In this document: positions 17,757 through 27,129 of the stretch, piece after piece | Position numbering within the stretch: position 1 is the stretch's first letter | Layout of the letters: the number at the start of each line of letters is the position of its first letter | Source of the DNA: Zoogloea sp041908905 | Lineage (GTDB): Bacteria > Pseudomonadota > Gammaproteobacteria > Burkholderiales > Rhodocyclaceae | DNA: 64,000 nucleotides | Assembly: GCF_041908905.1 (NCBI RefSeq) | Contig: NZ_JAYREK010000014.1 | Location: 1 to 64,000 of the forward strand | Direction of reading: 5' to 3' | Made by a program: the position numbers and the translations under genes | The notes under the pieces: model-generated | Told to the model about the DNA's origin: nothing | The model's input: the letters and a program-made list of their open reading frames with translations, nothing else | Databases searched by the model: none

Positions 17757-18192
17757 CGCCGGGGTGCCCTTTGAGGACGCTACGGATTATTTCGGAAGAA
17801 AAGCCCCGGCCTTGAAGAAAACGTGCCTGTCGCGCCCATTCGCGGGCGTCCTGGGGGGGCTCGGCGAACTTGCGCCGGTGGATGTCGCGGGCGCGGTCGA
17901 GTTCGCCGCTGCTGCAGTTGTCTTCGAGGCTGGCGGCGATCAGCTCGGCGCTCACGCCCTTGCGCCCGAGCTCGAGGCGCAGCCGCGCGGCGCCGAATCG
18001 GGCGGCCTTGGCGCGCACGTAGGCATCGGCGAAGCGGGCGTCGGAGAGCAGGCCGAGCTCGGTCAGGCGGTCGAGCTCGGCATTGACCTCGTCGGCGTCG
18101 CCCAGGCTGCCGAGCTTGCGGGCCAGCTCGGCGCGGGAGTGTTCCCGCAGGGCGAGGCAGCGCAGGGCGCGTTCGTGGAGGCTGGCGGCCAT
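17743..18192 (-). CDS. recX: RecA regulatory protein RecX
   Basis: 149 aa of three tandem three-helix repeats (ALRCLALREHSRAELARKL, RLTELGLLSDARFADAYVRAKA, RFLQGRGFSSEIIRSVL). RecX caps RecA filaments. It lies 28 bp after recA, the usual pair, and its end overlaps the start of lptB. Confidence 0.92.
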   Translation of the reverse strand: MAASLHERALRCLALREHSRAELARKLGSLGDADEVNAELDRLTELGLLSDARFADAYVRAKAARFGAARLRLELGRKGVSAELIAASLEDNCSSGELDRARDIHRRKFAEPPQDAREWARQARFLQGRGFSSEIIRSVLKGHPGDEPA

Positions 18193-18220
18193 GGGCGGCG
18201 GGACGGAGGCCGGGGTGGCG

Positions 18221-19255
<1,035 letters not shown>

Positions 19256-19362
19256 GGGTCGTGATCCTTGAAGAAAGGTTGTGGTGATTATGGCACAGAG
19301 TTTGCGTGCGGGTGGATGCGCAGCTGGGGGTTGTGGCGCGCAGGCGCCCGGTGCTGCGTGAG

Positions 19363-19378
19363 CTGTTATTTTATACAG
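19363..19378 (-). promoter_or_regulatory. LexA (SOS) operator upstream of recA
   Basis: CTGT-N8-ACAG, the proteobacterial LexA consensus, occurs exactly here, with an all-A/T N8. The A+T core also offers a TAAAAT -10 on the minus strand. It lies between pncC and recA. Confidence 0.8.
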
Positions 19379-19429
19379 CTTCCGGGCAGAGTCCAGCCCA
19401 ATCGCCAGTGGCCTGAATCGTCAGGGATT

Positions 19430-19921
19430 TTACTGAAAGCGGCGGAGGAGTTCGGTGAGCGCGAAGACCACTGCCTGGCGGCGCACGGCGGCCCGGTCGC
19501 CGTCGAAGCGACAGGTGGCGGTCTGGGGCGCCTCGCCGTGGCGGGCCCAGCCGAAACACACGGTGCCCACGGGCTTGGCGGGCGAGCCGCCGCCGGGGCC
19601 GGCGATGCCGGAGATCGACAGCGTGACCTCGGCTTCGGAGCGTTCGAGGCAGCCCAGGGCCATCTCGGCGACGGTGGCCTCGCTGACGGCGCCGTGGCGG
19701 GCGAGGGTCATCGGCGAGACGCCCAGCAGGGCGCACTTGGCGTCGTTGGAGTAGGTGACGAAGCCGCAGTCGAACCAGCCAGAGCTGCCGGCGGTGGCGG
19801 TGACGACTTCGGCGACCCAGCCGCCGGTGCACGATTCGGCCGTGGCGAGGCGCCAGCCGCGGGCGGCCAGGTGCTCGCCGACCAGTCGGGAGAGGGTGTC
19901 GAGTTGGGGGTCGAGGTGCAT
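19430..19921 (-). CDS. pncC: Nicotinamide-nucleotide amidohydrolase (CinA C-terminal family)
   Basis: 163-aa stand-alone CinA C-terminal domain that deamidates NMN to NaMN. Motifs ATAESCTGGWVAEVVT, GFVTYSNDAKCALLGV and SISGIAGPGGGSPAKPVGTV are typical. The start overlaps the pgpA stop by one base, so it is coupled to pgpA. Confidence 0.92.
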   Translation of the reverse strand: MHLDPQLDTLSRLVGEHLAARGWRLATAESCTGGWVAEVVTATAGSSGWFDCGFVTYSNDAKCALLGVSPMTLARHGAVSEATVAEMALGCLERSEAEVTLSISGIAGPGGGSPAKPVGTVCFGWARHGEAPQTATCRFDGDRAAVRRQAVVFALTELLRRFQ

Positions 19922-20400
19922 CAGCCGATGAGTCGCAGGAGGAGGGCCAGCGCCAGCAGGGTGTAGCCGGCGGCCAGGATGTCGTCGAGCATCACCCCGA
20001 AGCCGCCGCGGGTGTGTTCATCGACCCAGCGGATGGGGGCGGGCTTGACGATGTCGAAGAAACGGAACAGCGCGAAGGCCGCGGCCTGCCAGGCCAGGGT
20101 GGCGGGGGTGAGCCACAGGACCAGCCAGATCGCGACGATCTCGTCCCATACGATGGCGCCGTGGTCGGCGACACCCAGGCTGCGCCCGGTGCGTTCGCAG
20201 GCGATGACGCCGAACAGGAAGCAGGCCACCAGCAGCGCGCCGAACAGCGGGTCGGACAGCGGCGCCTTGACGAAGGGGAAGAGCAGCCAGCCGGCCAGCG
20301 TGCCGGCGGTGCCCGGGCCCTTGGGCCACAGGCCGGAGCCGAAGCCGAGGGCGACGAAATGGGCCGGGTCGGCCAGCAGGAAGCGCCGGTCGGGTTTCAT
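19921..20400 (-). CDS. pgpA: Phosphatidylglycerophosphatase A
   Basis: 159-aa inner-membrane phosphatase that makes phosphatidylglycerol. The N-terminal motif GFGSGLWPKGPGTAGTLAGW, then WDEIVAIW and the C-terminal DDILAAGYT are family hallmarks, with three or four membrane segments. One base separates it from thiL. Confidence 0.93.
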   Translation of the reverse strand: MKPDRRFLLADPAHFVALGFGSGLWPKGPGTAGTLAGWLLFPFVKAPLSDPLFGALLVACFLFGVIACERTGRSLGVADHGAIVWDEIVAIWLVLWLTPATLAWQAAAFALFRFFDIVKPAPIRWVDEHTRGGFGVMLDDILAAGYTLLALALLLRLIG

Positions 20401-20401
20401 G

Positions 20402-21364
20402 TCAGCGCCCGAAGTGGTCGTAGCCGTTGGCGGCCAGCGGGCGCAGCTGCCCGTCGTGGTCGCGCAGGCGGAGCCCCTGCTCGGCCGGGGTGATGGAGCC
20501 GATGCGGTGCAGGGGCAGATGGAGCCGTTCGGCCAGGGCGCCGACTTCGGCGCGCCGGGCGACGGGGGCGGTGAACAGCAGTTCGTAGTCGTCGCCGCCG
20601 GCGGTGCAGGCGCGGAAGGCCAGCGCGGCGTCGCCGCAGGCGGCCTCGAGTGGGGCGAGGGGCAGGGCGCCTGCGCTGATCACCGCGCCGACGGCGGATT
20701 GTTCGAGGATGTGGCCGAGGTCGCCGAGCAGGCCGTCGGAGACGTCGAGCAGGCTGCTGGCGAGGCCGCGCAGGGCGAGGCCGAGGGCGACCCGGGGTTG
20801 GGGCCGGTGCAGGGCGGCGAGGCAGTCGGCCCGGTCGGCGCCGGCCAGGGTGGCTTCTCCGCGCAGCTGGGCCAGGCCGAGGGCGGCGCGGCCGGGGGCG
20901 CCGGAGATCCACAGGTCGTCACCGGGCCGGGCACCGGCGCGGGTGATGGCCTGGCCGACGGGCACCTCGCCGAAGATGGTCGGGCACAGGTTGAGGGGGC
21001 CGCGGGTGGTGTCGCCGCCGATCACGTCGATGCCGAAGGCTTCGCTGCAGGCGAAGAAGCCCCGGGCGAAGGCGGCGATCCACGCCTCGTCGGCGGCCGG
21101 CAGGCTGGCGGCGAGGACGACCCAGCGGGGCGCCGCGCCCATCGCGGCGAGGTCGGAGACATTGACCGCGAGGGTCTTCCAGCCCAGGTCTTCAGGGTCG
21201 GTGTCGGCGAAGAAATGGGTGCCGGCCACCAGCATGTCGGTGGAGATGGCCAGCTGCATGCCGGCCGAGGGGCGGATCAGCGCCGCGTCGTCGCCCACCG
21301 CCAGGTCGGTGTGGCGGGCGGGACGCGTGAAGTGCCTGCGGATCAGCGCGAACTCGGAGGGCAT
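20402..21364 (-). CDS. thiL: Thiamine-monophosphate kinase
   Basis: 320-aa ATP-dependent kinase giving thiamine diphosphate. GDDAAL near the start, NVSDLAAMGA, GGDTTRG, LLDVSDGLLGDL and AGGDDYELLF are all in place. The start is MPSEFALIRRHF at 21364, 11 bp after the nusB stop. The set nusB-thiL-pgpA is a conserved operon. Confidence 0.96.
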   Translation of the reverse strand: MPSEFALIRRHFTRPARHTDLAVGDDAALIRPSAGMQLAISTDMLVAGTHFFADTDPEDLGWKTLAVNVSDLAAMGAAPRWVVLAASLPAADEAWIAAFARGFFACSEAFGIDVIGGDTTRGPLNLCPTIFGEVPVGQAITRAGARPGDDLWISGAPGRAALGLAQLRGEATLAGADRADCLAALHRPQPRVALGLALRGLASSLLDVSDGLLGDLGHILEQSAVGAVISAGALPLAPLEAACGDAALAFRACTAGGDDYELLFTAPVARRAEVGALAERLHLPLHRIGSITPAEQGLRLRDHDGQLRPLAANGYDHFGR

Positions 21365-21375
21365 GGCGCGCGGGC

Positions 21376-21867
21376 TCAGGCGGGCTGGTCGCCGCCCTGC
21401 TTGCCGGCGCGGGCGGCGCGGCGCTGCAGCTGGTTGGCCTCGAACTCCTCGGGGCGCAGGCGGGCGGCGAGCTTGTCGAGCACGCCGTTCACGAAGCGGT
21501 GGCCGTCGGTGCCGCCGTAGCCCTTGGCGAGCTCGATGGCCTCGTTGATGATCACCCGGTAGGGGGTTTCGGGGCGATGCACCATCTCGAAGGTGCCCAT
21601 CAGCAGGATGCCGCGCTCGATCGGCGACAGCTCGTTGAGCTGGCGGTCGATGAAGGGCGCGAAGCCCACCTGCAGCTCGGCGGCGTTGCCGATGGTGCCA
21701 CGCAGCAGGCCCAGGAAGAGGTCGCGGTCGCACTTGTCGAAGCCGCCGACCTCGGCCATCTGGCTCTCGATGGCGGTGAGGGCGGACTGGTTGAGCAGCC
21801 ACTGGTAGACGCCCTGCAGCGCGAACTCGCGGGCGCGGCGGCGGGGGGATTTGGGCGCGGCGCTCAT
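21376..21867 (-). CDS. nusB: Transcription antitermination factor NusB
   Basis: 163 aa. The RRRAREFALQGVYQW start and the helical core ending ELAKGYGGTDGHRFVNGVLD match NusB, which joins NusE/S10 on boxA RNA. The start overlaps ribH by 4 bp. Confidence 0.95.
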   Translation of the reverse strand: MSAAPKSPRRRAREFALQGVYQWLLNQSALTAIESQMAEVGGFDKCDRDLFLGLLRGTIGNAAELQVGFAPFIDRQLNELSPIERGILLMGTFEMVHRPETPYRVIINEAIELAKGYGGTDGHRFVNGVLDKLAARLRPEEFEANQLQRRAARAGKQGGDQPA

Positions 21868-22334
21868 GCCAGGGCCTTCAGCAGGCGGGCCATCTCGACG
21901 GCGGCCTGGGCGCAGTCGGCGCCCTTGACCTGCATGCGGGAGAGGGCCTGGTCGTCGTCCTCGGTGGTGAGGATGCCGTTGGCGATGGGCACGCCGGTGT
22001 CGAGGGTGACGCGGGTGATGCCGGCGCCCTGCTCGTTGGAGACCAGCTCGAAGTGGTAGGTCTCGCCGCGGATCACCGCGCCGAGGGCGACCAGCGCATC
22101 GAAGCGGCCGCTTCTGGCCATGGTCTGAAGGGTGAGCGGGGCTTCGAGGGCGCCGGGCACGGTGGCGATGGTGATGTCGCCGGCGGCGACGCCGAGGCGC
22201 AGCAGCTCGTCGGTGCAGGCCGACAGCAGGCCTTCGCAGACGTCGAGGTTGAAGCGGCACATGACGACGCCGACCTTGAGGCCGCTGCCGTCGAGGTTGG
22301 GGGCGATTTCGGGGATGTTGTCGTAGCGGGGCAT
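21864..22334 (-). CDS. ribH: 6,7-dimethyl-8-ribityllumazine synthase
   Basis: 156 aa. The catalytic-loop motif GAVIRGETYHFELVSNE and VPGALEAPLTL define the family. It supplies the substrate of RibE. It lies 36 bp after the ribB-type gene in the same operon. Confidence 0.97.
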   Translation of the reverse strand: MPRYDNIPEIAPNLDGSGLKVGVVMCRFNLDVCEGLLSACTDELLRLGVAAGDITIATVPGALEAPLTLQTMARSGRFDALVALGAVIRGETYHFELVSNEQGAGITRVTLDTGVPIANGILTTEDDDQALSRMQVKGADCAQAAVEMARLLKALA

Positions 22335-22370
22335 GGGATTACCTGGAATATGAGGGCGGCGCGTCGGGGC

Positions 22371-23471
22371 TCAGGCCTCGGCGGGGAGGTGGCCGACGAC
22401 CGTGAGGCCGAAGCCGGCCATGCTGGGGATCTTGCGCGGGTTGGCCATCAGGCGCATCTGGCCGACGTTGAGCTCGCGGAGGATCTGGGCGCCGATGCCG
22501 AAGAGGCGCGGGTCCCACTTCTGGGCGGGCTTGGGCGCGCGGGTGTCGGCGTCGAGCTGGGCGAGGAGGTCTTCGCCGCTCTGCGGGCTGTAGAGCAGCA
22601 CCATCACGCCGTGGCCGTGTTCGGCGATGCGCGCCAGCGCGGTGTCGACGGGGAAGCTGTGGCGGCCGCTGCGGGGGTCGAGGAAGTCGAGCACCGAGAC
22701 GGGTTCGTGGACGCGCACCAGGGTTTCGACCGCCGGGTCGATGCGGCCATGGACCATCGCCAGGTGCACGTCGCCGGAGGTCTTGTCCTTGAAGGCGCAC
22801 AGGCGGAAGGGGCCGTGGGGGGTGTCGACGGTTTTCTCGCTGACCTTCTCGACCAGCTTCTCGGTGCGCGCGCGGTACTCGATGAGGTCGCGGATGGCGC
22901 CGATCTTGAGGCCGTGGGTGGCGGCGAACTCGATGAGCTGGGGCAGCCGCGACATGGTGCCGTCGTCGTTCATGATCTCGCAGATCACCGAGGCGGGCTC
23001 GAGCCCGGCGATGCCGGCCAGGTCGCAGCCGGCCTCGGTGTGGCCGGCGCGGATCAGCACGCCGCCCGGCTTGGCCATGATCGGGAAGATGTGCCCCGGC
23101 TGCACGATGTCGGCGGCCTTGGCGTGGCGGGCCACCGCGGCCTGCACGGTGCGCGCCCGGTCGGCGGCGGAGATGCCGGTGGTGACGCCCTCGGCGGCCT
23201 CGATCGACACCGTGAAGGCGGTCGAGAACTGGCTGCGGTTGTCCCGCGCCATCTGGTTGATGCCGAGCTGGCGGCAGCGCTCTTCGGTGAGGGTCAGGCA
23301 GATCAGGCCGCGGGCGTGCTTGGCCATGAAGTTGATCGCCTCGGGGGTGATGTGCTCGGCGGCGATGACGATGTCGCCTTCGTTTTCACGGTCTTCTTCG
23401 TCGACGAGTACGACCATCTTGCCGGCCTTGATGTCGGCGATGATGTCCTGGATCGGGGCGAGTGCGCTCAT
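22371..23471 (-). CDS. ribB: 3,4-dihydroxy-2-butanone 4-phosphate synthase with degenerate RibA-like domain
   Basis: 366 aa. The N-terminal half (about residues 1-205) is an intact DHBP synthase: DEEDRENEGDIVIAAE and the segment around HIFPIMAKPGGVLIRAGHTE. The C-terminal half has the GTP cyclohydrolase II fold but lacks its zinc cysteines: where RibA has HSECLTGDVFGSLRCDCG, this reads HEPVSVLDFL and continues without Cys. Such proteins are known in proteobacteria (sometimes called RibBX) and depend on a separate RibA, which is not in this window. Overlaps ribE by 4 bp. Confidence 0.9.
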   Translation of the reverse strand: MSALAPIQDIIADIKAGKMVVLVDEEDRENEGDIVIAAEHITPEAINFMAKHARGLICLTLTEERCRQLGINQMARDNRSQFSTAFTVSIEAAEGVTTGISAADRARTVQAAVARHAKAADIVQPGHIFPIMAKPGGVLIRAGHTEAGCDLAGIAGLEPASVICEIMNDDGTMSRLPQLIEFAATHGLKIGAIRDLIEYRARTEKLVEKVSEKTVDTPHGPFRLCAFKDKTSGDVHLAMVHGRIDPAVETLVRVHEPVSVLDFLDPRSGRHSFPVDTALARIAEHGHGVMVLLYSPQSGEDLLAQLDADTRAPKPAQKWDPRLFGIGAQILRELNVGQMRLMANPRKIPSMAGFGLTVVGHLPAEA

Positions 23472-24088
23472 GCGGGGGTTCCTTCGGTGCCGGGGTTTTC
23501 GTCGCGCCAGGCCAGCATGCGTTCCATGTAGCGGGCGATCAGGTCGATCTCAAGGTTCACGTTGCTGCCGGCGGCGACGCGCTTGAGGGTGGTGACCTGG
23601 ACGGTGTGGGGGATCAGGTTGATCGAGAAGTCGCGGCCCTCGACCCGGTTGACGGTGAGGCTGACGCCGTCGACGGTGATCGAGCCCTTCTTGGCGATGT
23701 AGCCGGCCAGCGCCGCCGGGGCGCGGATCACCAGCTCGTGGCTCTCGCCGACGGGCTCGAACTTCTGCACGACGCCGATGCCGTCCACGTGGCCGCTGAC
23801 CAGGTGGCCGCCGAGGCGGTCGGAGAGGCGCAGCGCCTTCTCGAGGTTGACCTCGCCCGGCGCGGCCAGGCCCACGGTGCAGTTGAGGGTTTCGCGGGAG
23901 ACGTCGAACTGCACGGTGTTGCCGGTGTGGGCGATCACCGTGAGGCACACGCCGTTGTTGGCGATGCTGTCGCCGAGCTGGACGTCGGAGAGGTCGAGGC
24001 TGCCGACATCGACGGTCAGGCGGACGCCGTCTTCGAGGGGCGAGACCTGCTGGATGCGGCCGATGGCAGCAACGATTCCGGAGAACAT
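23468..24088 (-). CDS. ribE: Riboflavin synthase alpha subunit
   Basis: 206 aa with the two lumazine-binding barrels. The first begins MFSGIVAAIGRI and contains SIANNGVCLTV; the second begins GHLVSGHVDGIGVV and contains ITVDGVSLTVN. Called ribC in some species. It is first in the ribE-ribB-ribH-nusB-thiL-pgpA-pncC run. No FMN riboswitch is visible in the 130 bp upstream, and ribD is absent from the window. Confidence 0.95.
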   Translation of the reverse strand: MFSGIVAAIGRIQQVSPLEDGVRLTVDVGSLDLSDVQLGDSIANNGVCLTVIAHTGNTVQFDVSRETLNCTVGLAAPGEVNLEKALRLSDRLGGHLVSGHVDGIGVVQKFEPVGESHELVIRAPAALAGYIAKKGSITVDGVSLTVNRVEGRDFSINLIPHTVQVTTLKRVAAGSNVNLEIDLIARYMERMLAWRDENPGTEGTPA

Positions 24089-24218
24089 GGGATGGCCTCA
24101 GGGAGCTAAAACCGCAATTTTAGGCGATTTCAGCGCCCGGCTGGCGGTTTGTGCGGCAAACGGAAGAGCCCGGAGGGCCCGCGCGGGGCCGTCCGGGCCG
24201 GTGGGCCGGGGGTGGGCT

Positions 24219-24653
24219 TCAGAGGATCTCGGCGAGGTGGTCGCGTTCCTGGCGTTCCCGCTCGAACTGGAGGATCTCGAGGCCGAGGGCGTTGCGGGCC
24301 GACACCATGCCCACCGGGCGGCCGTCCTCGACCACCGGCAGGTGGCGGAAGCCGCCCTCGAACATCAGGTGCAGCGCGTGGCCGAGGGTCTTGTCGGGGG
24401 TGGCGGTCTGCAGCTTGTCGGTCATCACCGCGGCGAGCGGGGTCTGCTCGGGGGCGAGGCCGCGGGCGACGACCCGGTTGAGCGCGTCGCGTTCGGTGAA
24501 CAGGCCGATCAGCCGGCCGCTGTCGTCCACCACCAGGATGGCGCCGACGGATTGCTCGGCCATCGCGACGGCGGCCGCGCGGACGCTGGTGTCGCGCCGG
24601 GCGGTGACGAGGGTCTGGCCGGTGATGACCTGGCGCAGGGTTCGGTTGGGCAT
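24219..24653 (-). CDS. CBS-domain pair protein
   Basis: 144 aa consisting of two CBS domains (residues about 8-62 and 75-132; GAILVVDDSGRLIGLFTERD and HLPVVEDGRPVGMVSARN). Such stand-alone modules bind adenosine nucleotides; the partner here is unknown. It sits between the riboflavin operon and a tiny lipoprotein candidate on the same strand. Confidence 0.85.
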   Translation of the reverse strand: MPNRTLRQVITGQTLVTARRDTSVRAAAVAMAEQSVGAILVVDDSGRLIGLFTERDALNRVVARGLAPEQTPLAAVMTDKLQTATPDKTLGHALHLMFEGGFRHLPVVEDGRPVGMVSARNALGLEILQFERERQERDHLAEIL

Positions 24654-24691
24654 GGGGGTCTCCTCTGGTGCGTGCTGGGTGGCGGCGCGGG

Positions 24692-24826
24692 TCAGGCGCC
24701 GGGACGGGGGGCGGCCGGTTTGCTGATCTCCGGCTTCGTGTTCTTGGAGGTGTTCTCGCCGCAGGCCTGGGCTCCGGCCGCGAAGCCGAGGGCGAGGGCG
24801 AGCAGGAGGGCGATCTGGCGGGTCAT
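24692..24826 (-). CDS. Tiny lipoprotein-like peptide
   Basis: 44 aa: MTRQIALLLALALGFAAG, then AQAC, a sequence that fits the lipobox rule loosely, and a Pro/Lys-rich tail. AGGAG is well spaced before the ATG at 24826. Either a small lipoprotein or a short secreted peptide; no family recognised. It is 38 bp upstream of the CBS gene and may be its operon partner. Confidence 0.55.
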   Translation of the reverse strand: MTRQIALLLALALGFAAGAQACGENTSKNTKPEISKPAAPRPGA

Positions 24827-25011
24827 GGGGGTCTCCTGGTGGCTGGGATTATTTGTGATGGATGTTGCGGGAGCGTTTCGCCGGGCGGCGGCGTCGCGCC
24901 GGCGGCCCGACGGGCCCGCCGCAATCCGCGGCCTTGCCATGGGATGACAGGCAAAAAGCCAAAAAGCTCCCGGCCGATGCGATCGGGTGGCTACGCGCGG
25001 TGCACGAAAAA

Positions 25012-25045
25012 CGGGCCGCCTCCCGGAGGAGCGCGGCCCGTCGTG
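25012..25045 (-). terminator. Rho-independent terminator of the gat operon
   Basis: On the minus strand, an 8-bp stem (25033-25040 with 25012-25019) with an inner 4-bp stem and CGGA-type loop is followed by TTTTT (plus AAAAA at 25007-25011). It lies 20 bp after the gatB stop. Confidence 0.85.
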
Positions 25046-25059
25046 GGGGAGGGCGTGCC

Positions 25060-26598
25060 TCAGCCCAGCTTCTTCTTCAGGATCTCGTTCACCTGGGCCG
25101 GGTTGGCCTTGCCCTTGCTGGCCTTCATGCACTGGCCGACCAGCGCGTTGAAGGCCTTCTCCTTGCCGGCGCGGAACTCGTCCACCGACTTCTGGTTGGC
25201 GGCCAGCACCTCGTCGATGATCGCCTCGATGGCGCCGCTGTCGGTGACCTGCTTGAGGCCCAAACTCTCGATTAGTCCGTCAATGCTAGTTTCGATAGGT
25301 GCGATGTTGCCGCCTGTAGCACTTAGCTGCCCGATAGTCGCTGCGCCGTAGGCGAAGGAGCCTTGCTGTCGCATGCTTTCCCACATGTGTGCAAACAGGG
25401 TCTTGGCTCCCGCGTTGCTGATTGTCCCGTCGGCAATTTTGAGGACAATGCCGGCCAGCTGGGCGGCGCTCACCGGGCTGGCGCCGATGTCGAGCTCGGC
25501 CTTGTTGAGGCGCGCGGCGAGTTCGCCCATCACCCAGTTGGCGCAGGCCTTGGCGTTGGCGGCGCCGGCGGCAGCGACCACGGCCTGGTAGTACTCGGCC
25601 ACCTCGCGGCTGGCGGTGAGGGTGGTGGCGTCGTAGGCAGACAGCCCGTATTCGCCCTGGAAGCGGGCCGACAGCGCGGCGGGCAGCTCGGGCAGCTCGC
25701 CCTTCACGCGGGCGATCCAGTCGCTGTCGATCACCAGCGGCAGCAGGTCGGGGTCGGGGAAGTAGCGGTAGTCGTGGGCGTCTTCCTTGCTGCGCATGGC
25801 GCGGGTCTCGCCGCTGTCGGGGTCGAACAGCACGGTGGCCTGCTGGACCTTGCCGCCGTCCTCGATGAGGTCGATCTGCCACTGCACCTCGTAGTCGATG
25901 GCCTGCTGCAGGAAGCGGAAGCTGTTGAGGTTCTTGATCTCGCGGCGGGTGCCGAACTCGGCCTGGCCGCGCGGTCGCACCGAGACGTTGGCGTCGCAGC
26001 GGAAGGAGCCTTCCTGCATGTTGCCGTCGCAGATGTCGATCCAGCGCACCAGCGCGTGCAGCGCGCGGGCGTAGGCGACGGCCTCGGCCGACGAGCGCAT
26101 GTCGGGCTCGGAGACGATCTCGAGCAGCGGCGTGCCGGCGCGGTTGAGGTCGATCCCGGTCATGCCGTGGAAGTCTTCGTGCAGGCTCTTGCCGGCGTCC
26201 TCCTCGAGGTGGGCGCGGGTGAGGTTGACGACCTTCTCGTAGGCGCCGCCCTTGCCGTCGGGGACCAGGATGGTGATCGCGCCGCCCTGCACCACGGGCA
26301 GCTCGAACTGGCTGATCTGGTAGCCCTTGGGGAGGTCGGGGTAGAAGTAGTTCTTGCGGGCGAAGATGCTCTTCGGGGCCACCGTGGCGCCGATCGCCAG
26401 GCCGAAGCGGATGGCCCGCTCGACGGCGCCCTTGTTGAGCACCGGCAGCACGCCGGGCAGCGCGATGTCGACGCCGCAGGCCTGCACGTTGGGCTCGGCG
26501 CCGAAGGCGGTGCTGGCGCCCGAGAAGATCTTGGATTGCGTGTTGAGCTGGGTGTGGATCTCCAGCCCGATGACGACTTCCCAGTCGGTTCTGCTCAT
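25060..26598 (-). CDS. gatB: Asp-tRNA(Asn)/Glu-tRNA(Gln) amidotransferase subunit B, with extra tail-domain segment
   Basis: Kinase and tRNA-binding subunit of GatCAB, which amidates misacylated Asp-tRNA(Asn) or Glu-tRNA(Gln). 512 aa; the family norm is about 475-485. The N-terminal cradle (WEVVIGLEIHTQL, NRAGTPLLEIVSEPDMRS, DANVSVRPRG) and the end (KASKGKANPAQVNEILKKKL) are normal. Between MW (about 405) and GLKQVTDSGA (about 443), where homologues have about 17 residues, there are about 44. The underlying DNA (about 25262-25445) is lower in G+C and uses codons rare elsewhere in the window. The frame is open throughout. Confidence 0.96.
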   Translation of the reverse strand: MSRTDWEVVIGLEIHTQLNTQSKIFSGASTAFGAEPNVQACGVDIALPGVLPVLNKGAVERAIRFGLAIGATVAPKSIFARKNYFYPDLPKGYQISQFELPVVQGGAITILVPDGKGGAYEKVVNLTRAHLEEDAGKSLHEDFHGMTGIDLNRAGTPLLEIVSEPDMRSSAEAVAYARALHALVRWIDICDGNMQEGSFRCDANVSVRPRGQAEFGTRREIKNLNSFRFLQQAIDYEVQWQIDLIEDGGKVQQATVLFDPDSGETRAMRSKEDAHDYRYFPDPDLLPLVIDSDWIARVKGELPELPAALSARFQGEYGLSAYDATTLTASREVAEYYQAVVAAAGAANAKACANWVMGELAARLNKAELDIGASPVSAAQLAGIVLKIADGTISNAGAKTLFAHMWESMRQQGSFAYGAATIGQLSATGGNIAPIETSIDGLIESLGLKQVTDSGAIEAIIDEVLAANQKSVDEFRAGKEKAFNALVGQCMKASKGKANPAQVNEILKKKLG

Positions 26599-26628
26599 GT
26601 TTGTTCTCTGGATTCCGGTTCGTTCAGT

Positions 26629-27129
26629 TCAGTCGCATTGGCCGGTGGCCTTGTCGATCAGCAGCGGCCACACGTAGTCGTGGGCGCTCGCGGGGGCGCA
26701 CATCTGGTGGCAGTCGGCGAAGGCCACGGTGACCTGGTTGGCCTGTTCCCAGATGTGGATGCGGCAGTCGCGCGGGCCGGCGAGCTCGACCGAGGGCAGG
26801 GCCTGGGTCTGGCGGAAGCTGGCCAGGTCGTAGCGGCAGCTGCCGCGCTTGGGCATGGTCAGCTCGATCTTGAGGGCGTTGACCCTGGAGTTGGCGATGT
26901 CCACCGTCGCCTTGCCGAAGTTGCCGGTCTCGTCGCGGAAGTTGCACTGGGTGCTTACCGAGAAGGTGCGCAGCGGCATCGGCTTGAGGCGGCCCTTCCC
27001 GGCGGCCGGGGCGTCGGCGGCGCTGCCCGGCCCGGTGCGGTCGCCGCCCGGTGCCAGGTCGGGGAGCGTCGAGCAGCCGGCCAGGCCGGCGAGCAGCCCG
27101 GCGAGGGCGAGGTGGCGCAGGGCGGGCAT
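26629..27129 (-). CDS. Lipoprotein of unknown function between gatA and gatB
   Basis: 166 aa with a clean lipobox (LLAGLAGCSTL, Cys19) and a Cys-containing mature domain (CNFRDETGNFGKATVD, CRYDLASF, CRIHIWEQ, CHQMC). I do not recognise a family. Its start overlaps the gatA stop by one base, so it is co-translated with gatA, although a role in tRNA amidation is unlikely for an exported protein. Confidence 0.8.
   Translation of the reverse strand: MPALRHLALAGLLAGLAGCSTLPDLAPGGDRTGPGSAADAPAAGKGRLKPMPLRTFSVSTQCNFRDETGNFGKATVDIANSRVNALKIELTMPKRGSCRYDLASFRQTQALPSVELAGPRDCRIHIWEQANQVTVAFADCHQMCAPASAHDYVWPLLIDKATGQCD

Noticed and set aside
24089..24218. FMN riboswitch upstream of ribE
   Set aside because: None of the conserved RFN-element blocks could be found.
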